Assembly (NCBI RefSeq): GCF_000955955.1
Contig: NZ_JYJG01000504.1
Span: 1-10,508, forward strand
Direction: 5' to 3'
Source of the DNA: Lentzea aerocolonigenes
Lineage (GTDB): Bacteria; Actinomycetota; Actinomycetes; Mycobacteriales; Pseudonocardiaceae
DNA length: 10,508 nucleotides
Shown here: in pieces, positions 6,297 to 10,508 of the stretch
Layout of the letters: each line of letters starts with the position of its first letter
How positions within the stretch are numbered: the stretch's first letter is position 1
Translations under genes and position numbers: made by a program
Notes under the pieces: generated by a model
Told to the model about the DNA's origin: nothing
What the model saw: only the letters and a program-made list of their open reading frames with translations
Database searches by the model: none

Positions 6297-6315
6297 CCTG
6301 AACAGCCCGTTCAGG
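6297..6315. promoter_or_regulatory. inverted repeat in divergent promoter region, candidate operator
   Basis: CCTGAAC (6297-6303) and GTTCAGG (6309-6315) form a perfect 7-bp inverted repeat with a 5-base AGCCC centre, 12-16 bases upstream of the methyltransferase starts and 17 bases before the GNAT -35 box. The size and dyad symmetry suit a dimeric repressor; no regulator gene is adjacent. An RNA hairpin is also possible. Confidence 0.4.
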
Positions 6316-6331
6316 ACAACGCGTTATTCGG

Positions 6332-6360
6332 TTGTCGGCCTCATCACCTCCCCGTAGCTT
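6332..6360 (+). promoter_or_regulatory. housekeeping-type promoter for the GNAT gene, leaderless
   Basis: -35 TTGTCG (6332-6337; 4 of 6 match TTGACA), a 17-base spacer and -10 TAGCTT (6355-6360). The GTG start codon of the GNAT gene begins 7 bases after the -10, where transcription should start, which predicts a leaderless mRNA. Confidence 0.6.
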
Positions 6361-6367
6361 CGGTTTC

Positions 6368-7333
6368 GTGGAACTCGTGTGGCGCCCGCTCACGACCGCC
6401 GACATCCCTGCGGTGACGGCGTTGTACAACGCTGCCGAGGCTGTCGACGACACCGGCGAGCTTCTGTCCGAAGAGGACTTCGCCCAGTCGTTCGGCAAGG
6501 CGGACCTGCCTCTCGGCTCGGTCGGCGCGTTCGCGGGTTCGTCGCTCGCCGCCTACGGACTCGTGGAGCCGCGCGACGACCCGTCACTGGTGCACCGCGT
6601 CCGCCTCGACGGCATGGTGCATCCCGACTTCCGCCGCCAGGGAATCGGCAGCTCGCTGATGCCGCGCATGGTGGCTCAGGCCCGGTCGCTGCACCTCGCC
6701 GCGCACCCGGCCCTGCCGCTCGTGGCAAGCACCATGGTCGAGAGCCGCTCGACCGGCCACCTCGCACTCGTCTCGTCGCTCGGCTTCACCGCCGACCGGC
6801 ACTTCCACGAGATGGAGGTGCCACTGGGCGAGTCACTCGCCCAGGTTCCGATGCCCGCGGGCTACGAGATCGTGCCGTTCTCCGCAGCCAACCCGGACGA
6901 GGTCCGCCTGGTGGTCAACGCGGCGTTCGCCCAGCACTGGGGCTCGACCGCGCGCACCCCGGAGGAGTTCGCGGCGTCCTTCACGGACAGCAAGCGGTTC
7001 GTGCCATCGACCTCCTATCTCGCGCTGGATAGCGCGTCCGGTGCCGTGATCGGCTTCGTGCTCTCGCGGTACTACCCGGCGGTCGAAGAGATGACCGGTG
7101 TGCGCGAACTCTGGATCGGCGACCTCGGCACGCTCGAGGAGCACCGCGGCCGTGGTGTGGCCTCGGCGCTGCTGAGCTGGACGCTGGCTCGGGGGCGCGA
7201 ACAGGGCTACCACCGCGCCGGGCTGTCCGTGGACACCGCCAACTCGACCGGTGCGCTCGGGGTCTACGAGCGCACCGGGTTCAAGGTGGCACGCACGTGG
7301 ATCGACTACGGGCTGCCGGTCGACCTCGGTTGA
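6368..7333 (+). CDS. tandem GNAT-family N-acetyltransferase
   Basis: 321 residues containing two GNAT folds, each expected to bind acetyl-CoA at a conserved R/Q-x-x-G-x-G/A loop. In the first half this is DGMVHPDFRRQGIGSSL (81-97); in the second it is GDLGTLEEHRGRGVASALL (251-269), followed by a typical GNAT C-terminal motif in VDTANSTGALGVYERTGFKV (288-307). The second domain looks the better preserved. This architecture recalls mycothiol synthase (MshD) and other duplicated GNATs of actinobacteria, but I see no MshD-specific signature, so the substrate is left open. The start is GTG at 6368: the sequence begins ELVWRPLTTADIPAV, typical of a GNAT N-terminus, and a good promoter places transcription start at this codon. 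A TTG further upstream at 6332 overlaps the -35 box and is rejected. A hairpin begins 12 bases after the stop. Confidence 0.92.
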   Translation: MELVWRPLTTADIPAVTALYNAAEAVDDTGELLSEEDFAQSFGKADLPLGSVGAFAGSSLAAYGLVEPRDDPSLVHRVRLDGMVHPDFRRQGIGSSLMPRMVAQARSLHLAAHPALPLVASTMVESRSTGHLALVSSLGFTADRHFHEMEVPLGESLAQVPMPAGYEIVPFSAANPDEVRLVVNAAFAQHWGSTARTPEEFAASFTDSKRFVPSTSYLALDSASGAVIGFVLSRYYPAVEEMTGVRELWIGDLGTLEEHRGRGVASALLSWTLARGREQGYHRAGLSVDTANSTGALGVYERTGFKVARTWIDYGLPVDLG

Positions 7334-7345
7334 GGTCGCTGCGAA

Positions 7346-7375
7346 GGCTCGTGGCGGCATGCTTCGCCACGAGCC
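7346..7375 (+). terminator. terminator hairpin of the GNAT gene; also the first type-I repeat
   Basis: GGCTCGTGGCG (7346-7356) pairs with CGCCACGAGCC (7365-7375), a perfect 11-bp stem with loop GCATGCTT. It starts 12 bases after the GNAT stop. The same core (CTCGTG, then GGCATGC, then CACGAG) recurs in the repeats at 7481 and 7628, so this terminator belongs to the repeat family described below. No T-tract follows. Confidence 0.6.
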
Positions 7376-7416
7376 CTCACAACGGGCACGCCAGGCCTTG
7401 TGTCGGGCGCTGTTGC

Positions 7417-7457
7417 CCTGAGGGCTCATGGGATGCGCAACGCCATGAGGGCTCAGG
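7417..7457. repeat. type-R hairpin repeat R1
   Basis: Outer arms CCTGAG/CTCAGG, symmetric GG/GG mismatch, inner arms CTCATGG/CCATGAG, loop GATGCGCAACG. Confidence 0.85.
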
Positions 7458-7480
7458 ACGAACACGCCGTGCGCTTTGGC

Positions 7481-7522
7481 CCAAGGTCTCGTGCAGGCAT
7501 GCCACTGCCACGAGAACTCAGG
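7481..7522. repeat. type-I hairpin repeat I1
   Basis: Inner arms CTCGTG (7488-7493) and CACGAG (7509-7514) enclose CAGGCATGCCACTGC. The flanks are CCAAGGT and AACTCAGG, and the outer arm pairs only partly. One extra C in the loop compared with I2. Confidence 0.7.
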
Positions 7523-7554
7523 CTTGCGCGCTGACACGTGGGACGCGCTGTGGT

Positions 7555-7595
7555 CTCGAGGGCTCACGGGATGCGCAACGCCGTGAGGGCTCGAG
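7555..7595. repeat. type-R hairpin repeat R2
   Basis: Outer arms CTCGAG/CTCGAG, GG/GG mismatch, inner arms CTCACGG/CCGTGAG, loop GATGCGCAACG. Compared with R1 the inner arms change T to C on the left and A to G on the right, keeping the pair. Confidence 0.85.
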
Positions 7596-7627
7596 TCGAC
7601 GCGTTGGCACCAGGCATGCACCTTGGT

Positions 7628-7669
7628 CCCGAGAACTCGTGCAGGCATGCACTGCCACGAAAACTCGGG
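7628..7669. repeat. type-I hairpin repeat I2
   Basis: Outer arms CCCGAG/CTCGGG, AA/AA mismatch, inner arms CTCGTG/CACGAA (5 of 6 pairs), loop CAGGCATGCACTGC. Confidence 0.8.
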
Positions 7670-7700
7670 TGAACGTGCTGGCACCTGGGGAGCGCTGTTG

Positions 7701-7743
7701 TCCCGAGGGCTCACGGATTGCGCAACGCCGTAAGGGCTCGGGA
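7701..7743. repeat. type-R hairpin repeat R3
   Basis: Outer arms TCCCGAG/CTCGGGA, GG/GG mismatch, inner arms CTCACGG/CCGTAAG with one C-A mismatch, loop ATTGCGCAACG. The outer pairs differ from R1 and R2 but are fully complementary. Confidence 0.8.
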
Positions 7744-7775
7744 GGACGCGCGGGCGCGGCGCGGAGGCGTTGGGA

Positions 7776-7818
7776 TTCTGAGGGCTCGCGGGATGCGCAA
7801 CGCCGTGAGGGCTCAGAA
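7776..7818. repeat. type-R hairpin repeat R4
   Basis: Outer arms TTCTGAG/CTCAGAA, GG/GG mismatch, inner arms CTCGCGG/CCGTGAG with one G-T wobble, loop GATGCGCAACG. No type-I unit lies between R3 and R4. Confidence 0.8.
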
Positions 7819-8123
7819 GGTCTCGCCGTGCGACGCGAGTCCGGTGCGGCCTCGACTGGGTGCGGCCGTGCAGGGCCGGCGGCGTCAGCCGTGGTCGTAC
7901 CGGCTTCGCTCGGGGTGCACGGGGCGGATGTGGTCGCGCCTGATCTGCCAAGGCGCTGTGGCCGTTCAGTGCGCCTGGCGTGGGCTGCTGGATCCGGTGC
8001 TGTCGCGGTCTGCCGAGCGAAAGGTCGTGCCGGGTGCGGGTCAAGTGGCCAAAGGCGGCTCCTGGAGGGTTCGGGTTGGGCCGAGGTGGCGGGGATCAAC
8101 CGCCAGCCCGGCCCTGCGGAGGG
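7819..8123. other. about 300 bases without a recognisable gene
   Basis: Between the last hairpin repeat and the VOC gene stop I see no frame with credible protein sequence on either strand; the open frames here are Arg/Gly/Ala-rich composition artefacts. No further type-R or type-I unit is seen. A small hairpin GCCCT/AGGGC (8111-8124), at the very end of the VOC gene, could be a weak terminator for that gene. Confidence 0.5.
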
Positions 8124-8483
8124 CTAGAGGGTCTCGCCTGCCTGGCCGATGCAGAACTGGTTGCCGTCCGGGTCGGCGAGCACCGACCAGACGAGGCCGG
8201 GGATGCTGTGCACGGCGACCTCGGTGGCGCCCAGCTCGGTGAGCCTGGCGACCTCGGCCTTGCGGTCCGGCACGTGCGTGTCGAAGTGGACGCGGTTCTT
8301 GCCCGGCGTGGCGTCCGGCACCTGCTGGAAGGCCACGGCCGGACCGCCTTCGGAGTTCGGCGCGAGGACGATGAACTCGCCCCAGTCGTTCTGGATCGTC
8401 GTGTTCAGCGCGGCCGACCAGAACTCGGCGAGCTTGCGGGCGTCGCCCGTGTCGAAGGTGATCATGTCGATGCTCAAGGACAT
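8124..8483 (-). CDS. small VOC-superfamily (glyoxalase/bleomycin-resistance-like) protein
   Basis: 119 residues, one vicinal-oxygen-chelate module pair of the glyoxalase-like type found in many actinobacterial single-domain proteins. Visible features are the opening beta strand and helix IDMITFDTGDARKLAEFWSA (5-24), the central NRVHFDTHVPD (63-73) with the likely metal or substrate histidine H66, and the closing strand WSVLADPDGNQFCIG (99-113). The PDGN-FC/E pattern near the C-terminus is typical of the family, which includes lyases, dioxygenases and drug-binding proteins; the specific substrate cannot be inferred. The frame continues upstream, but homologous proteins begin near this point, so ATG at 8483-8481 is chosen. 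It has no Shine-Dalgarno sequence but a TAGCGT box exactly 7 bases before it, pointing to a leaderless message. It diverges from proS across 139 bases. Confidence 0.88.
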   Translation of the reverse strand: MSLSIDMITFDTGDARKLAEFWSAALNTTIQNDWGEFIVLAPNSEGGPAVAFQQVPDATPGKNRVHFDTHVPDRKAEVARLTELGATEVAVHSIPGLVWSVLADPDGNQFCIGQAGETL

Positions 8484-8490
8484 GGAAGGG

Positions 8491-8496
8491 ACGCTA
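8491..8496 (-). promoter_or_regulatory. -10 box for leaderless VOC-gene transcript
   Basis: TAGCGT on the minus strand, 7 bases upstream of the ATG at 8483, matches TAnnnT with leaderless geometry. A -35 match at the right distance is not seen. Confidence 0.4.
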
Positions 8497-8515
8497 CTCA
8501 GAGGGTCTGACAATT

Positions 8516-8545
8516 TTGGTTTGCCCAGGTGAACGGCCCTAAGAC
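8516..8545 (+). promoter_or_regulatory. possible proS promoter
   Basis: TTGGTT (8516-8521) and TAAGAC (8540-8545) are separated by 18 bases, about 78 bases upstream of the proS start. The match to consensus is only moderate. Confidence 0.25.
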
Positions 8546-8571
8546 CCATAGATGTACCGCTCAAATCCGTC

Positions 8572-8594
8572 AGCAGCCCAACCAGTAGGCTGCT
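8572..8594 (+). promoter_or_regulatory. short hairpin in the proS leader
   Basis: AGCAGCC (8572-8578) pairs with GGCTGCT (8588-8594) around a 9-base loop, 14 bases before the GAGGAG ribosome-binding site. It could influence translation; it is not a T-box, since the conserved T-box bulge sequence is absent. Confidence 0.3.
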
Positions 8595-8608
8595 CCAACA
8601 GCCCGAAC

Positions 8609-8614
8609 GAGGAG
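8609..8614 (+). promoter_or_regulatory. Shine-Dalgarno of proS
   Basis: GAGGAG, 8 bases before GTG at 8623, supports this start over the in-frame ATG four codons later. Confidence 0.75.
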
Positions 8615-8622
8615 TACCCACC

Positions 8623-10365
8623 GTGATCACCAGGATGTCGTCGCTGTTCCTCCGCACGCTTCGCGAGGACCCGGCCGACGCCGAAGTGCCCAGCCACAAG
8701 CTGCTGGTGCGCGCCGGCTACGTCCGCCGCGTCGCTCCGGGCGGGTACTCCTGGCTGCCGCTGGGTCTCCGCGTCCTGCGCAACATCGAGGCCGTCGTCC
8801 GCGAGGAGATGGACGCGTTCGGCGCGCAGGAGATCCAGTTCCCCGCCCTGCTGCCCAAGGAGCCCTACGAGGCGACCAACCGGTGGGAGGAGTACGGGCC
8901 CAACATCTTCCGGCTCAAGGACCGCAAGGGCGCCGACTACCTGCTCGGCCCCACCCACGAGGAGCTGTTCACGCTCACCGTGAAGGGCGAGTACAGCTCG
9001 TACAAGGACTACCCGGTCACGCTGTACCAGATCCAGACCAAGTACCGCGACGAGGCGCGTCCCCGTGCGGGCATCCTGCGCGGCCGCGAGTTCCTGATGA
9101 AGGACTCGTACTCGTTCGACCTGACCGACGAGGGCCTGAGCAAGTCCTACCAGAACCACCGCGACGCCTACATCCGCATCTTCGACCGTCTCGGCCTGGA
9201 ATACGTGGTCGTGTCGGCGACGTCGGGCGCGATGGGCGGCTCGGCGTCCGAGGAGTTCCTGGCCGTCGCCGAGACCGGCGAGGACACCTTCGTCCGCAGC
9301 ACCGAGTCCGGTTACGCGGCGAACGTCGAGGCCGTCACGACCCCCGCGCCCGCCGCGCAGTCGATCGACGACAAGCCCGCCGCGGCCGTGCACCACACGC
9401 CGAACACGCCCACCATCGAGTCGCTGGTGGACTTCCTCAACGCCAACACCGACCGCAAGTTCACCGCGGCGGACACGTTGAAGAACGTCCTGGTCAAGAC
9501 CAAGGTGCCGGGCAAGGAGTGGGAGCTGCTCGCCATCGCCGTCCCCGGCGACCGCGAGGTGGACTTCAAGCGTCTCGAGGCGGCCCTCGAGCCCGCCGAG
9601 GTCGCGATGCTCGACGAGGCCGACTTCGCCAAGAACACGTTCCTGGTCAAGGGTTACATCGGCCCCGGCGCCCTTCAGGCGAACGGCGTCCGCTTCCTCG
9701 CCGACCCCCGCATCGTCACCGGCACCGCCTGGGTCACCGGCGCCGACAAGGCCGACCACCACGTGGTCGACCTGGTGGCAGGCCGCGACTTCACCCCGGA
9801 CGGCACCATCGACGTGGCCGAGGTCCGCGAGGGCGACCCGTCCCCCGACGGCAAGGGCGTGCTGGTCGCCGCGCGCGGCATCGAGATCGGCCACATCTTC
9901 CAGCTGGGCCGCAAGTACGCCGACGCGTTCTCGCTAGACGCCCTCGGCCCGGACTCGAAGCCCGTCCGCATCACCATGGGCTCGTACGGCATCGGCGTCT
10001 CGCGCCTGGTCGCCGCGATCGCCGAGCAGTCGCACGACGACCGCGGCCTGATCTGGCCCCGCAACGTCGCCCCCGCCGACGTGCACGTGGTCATCGCGGG
10101 CAAGGACGAGACGCTGACCGCAGCAGGCGAGGACTTCGCCCAGCAGCTGAGCGCCCGTGGCCTCAAGGTCATCCTGGACGACCGCAAGGCGAGCCCCGGT
10201 GTGAAGTTCGCGGACGCCGAACTCGTTGGCATCCCGACGATCCTGGTGATCGGTCGCGGCCTCAAGGACGGCACCGTCGAGGTCAAGGACCGCAAGTCCG
10301 GCGACCGCGTAGAGGTTCCGGTAGCCGAGGCGGTCGACCACCTGGTGAACATCGTCAACAGCTGA
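8623..10365 (+). CDS. proS: proline--tRNA ligase, bacterial type with editing domain
   Basis: Charges tRNA-Pro with proline in the cytoplasm, an essential step in translation. 580 residues, close to the roughly 570 of bacterial ProRS. Class II catalytic signatures are visible: motif 1 area [15 protein letters not shown] (41-55), LLGPTHEE (107-114), motif 2 with [17 protein letters not shown] (141-157), and motif 3 GSYGIGVSR (453-461). Between motifs 2 and 3 lies the long insertion (about 225-410) characteristic of bacterial ProRS. It is the YbaK-like domain that clears mischarged Ala-tRNA-Pro and includes the expected lysine context [10 protein letters not shown] (283-292). The anticodon-binding domain follows from about 485, with [20 protein letters not shown] (519-538). 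The start is GTG at 8623 with GAGGAG 8 bases upstream; the next ATG is four codons in. It is probably monocistronic, closed by a strong terminator. Confidence 0.98.
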   Translation: MITRMSSLFLRTLREDPADAEVPSHKLLVRAGYVRRVAPGGYSWLPLGLRVLRNIEAVVREEMDAFGAQEIQFPALLPKEPYEATNRWEEYGPNIFRLKDRKGADYLLGPTHEELFTLTVKGEYSSYKDYPVTLYQIQTKYRDEARPRAGILRGREFLMKDSYSFDLTDEGLSKSYQNHRDAYIRIFDRLGLEYVVVSATSGAMGGSASEEFLAVAETGEDTFVRSTESGYAANVEAVTTPAPAAQSIDDKPAAAVHHTPNTPTIESLVDFLNANTDRKFTAADTLKNVLVKTKVPGKEWELLAIAVPGDREVDFKRLEAALEPAEVAMLDEADFAKNTFLVKGYIGPGALQANGVRFLADPRIVTGTAWVTGADKADHHVVDLVAGRDFTPDGTIDVAEVREGDPSPDGKGVLVAARGIEIGHIFQLGRKYADAFSLDALGPDSKPVRITMGSYGIGVSRLVAAIAEQSHDDRGLIWPRNVAPADVHVVIAGKDETLTAAGEDFAQQLSARGLKVILDDRKASPGVKFADAELVGIPTILVIGRGLKDGTVEVKDRKSGDRVEVPVAEAVDHLVNIVNS

Positions 10366-10373
10366 CCCACGAA

Positions 10374-10406
10374 CGAACGCCCGGCCGGATTCCGGCCGGG
10401 CGTTCG
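10374..10406 (+). terminator. intrinsic terminator of proS
   Basis: A perfect 15-bp stem, CGAACGCCCGGCCGG (10374-10388) with CCGGCCGGGCGTTCG (10392-10406), closed by a 3-base ATT loop. It starts 9 bases after the proS stop. TCGTTC follows, a weak T-containing tail. Confidence 0.9.
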
Positions 10407-10508
10407 TCGTTCACAGCCGATGGCGCAGCCGAGACAAAGGCGACGCCGCAGGCGAGCTGCTCTTCCCGTGCGCTCCGGGTGGGGTCCCGTCACGAGTCGT
10501 GCCTGATC

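Larger units (their letters stand above)
7346..7818. repeat. array of two alternating hairpin repeat families (I-R-I-R-I-R-R)
   Basis: The order is I0 7346-7375, R1 7417-7457, I1 7481-7522, R2 7555-7595, I2 7628-7669, R3 7701-7743, R4 7776-7818. Type R is an outer arm, GG, CTCACGG-like inner arm, 11-base loop with TGCGCAACG, CCGTGAG-like arm, GG, outer arm. Type I has CTCGTG/CACGAG inner arms around GGCATGC, with AA instead of GG at the internal mismatch. Linkers of about 20-40 bases are also partly alike: AGCGCTGTTG or a close variant precedes R1-R3. R units are spaced 138, 147 and 75 bases. This explains most of the roughly 490 bases after the GNAT gene; I see no believable gene in it, although frames stay open on both strands. 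Confidence 0.85.

Noticed and set aside
6332..6367. Upstream TTG start for the GNAT gene
   Set aside because: It falls within the -35 box of the gene's own promoter, has no Shine-Dalgarno and would add residues not expected before the GNAT fold.
7346..7818. CRISPR array
   Set aside because: Repeats are degenerate and of two kinds, linkers are partly alike rather than unique, spacing is irregular (138, 147, 75) and no cas gene is present.
7346..7818. Insertion sequence or MITE
   Set aside because: No transposase, no flanking target-site duplication and no single pair of terminal repeats enclosing the array.
8500..8622. T-box riboswitch ahead of proS
   Set aside because: The 5' region is too short and lacks the conserved T-box sequence and any specifier stem; only a 7-bp hairpin is present.
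8539..9894. Minus-strand open frame of 451 codons across proS
   Set aside because: Antisense shadow of a clear ProRS gene; low-complexity Gly/Val/Asp composition and no motif.
10420..10506. 28-codon Arg-rich plus-strand ORF after the proS terminator
   Set aside because: No Shine-Dalgarno or leaderless -10 box, and its composition is what random GC-rich DNA gives.

Overview
The window is GC-rich DNA with strong G/C bias at third codon positions. It uses GTG and probably TTG starts, has long spurious open frames antisense to real genes, and shows several -10 boxes placed exactly for leaderless mRNAs. Together these point to a high-GC actinobacterium. A Pseudonocardiales-type genome (Lentzea, Saccharothrix or Amycolatopsis relatives) is my inference from general appearance, not a match I could run. 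Most of the content is chromosomal housekeeping. I see no transposase, integrase or phage gene.

Layout, left to right. Positions 1-299 hold at most the 3' end of an unrecognised plus-strand frame. A hairpin at 300-338 separates it from a minus-strand block that reads, in transcription order, yaaA-like gene (4084-3356), a 19-codon small ORF with an unusually strong ribosome-binding site (3275-3216), RIO-type kinase (3150-2182), hairpin terminator (2175-2134) and DEAD-box RNA helicase with an RGG-like tail (1956-358). The kinase and helicase suggest RNA or ribosome maintenance. A single plus-strand gene for an unrecognised 431-residue protein (4144-5439) diverges from yaaA and is followed by a tRNA-like gene with a GCG anticodon (5454-5525). 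That tRNA abuts the stop codon of a convergent methyltransferase gene (6284-5526). The methyltransferase diverges from a tandem-GNAT acetyltransferase gene (6368-7333), with an inverted repeat and a clear leaderless promoter between them.

Positions 7334-8123 (about 790 bp) contain no convincing gene. The first 490 bp are a degenerate array of two alternating hairpin families: type R at 7417, 7555, 7701 and 7776, and type I at 7346, 7481 and 7628. The arms change in compensating pairs while the loops keep a constant palindromic core (TGCGCA in R, GCATGC in I). This is the most interesting part of the window.

The right end holds a small VOC/glyoxalase-like gene (8483-8124), divergent from proS, which encodes a bacterial-type prolyl-tRNA synthetase (8623-10365) and ends in a 15-bp terminator hairpin. 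The last 100 bp hold nothing I can support.
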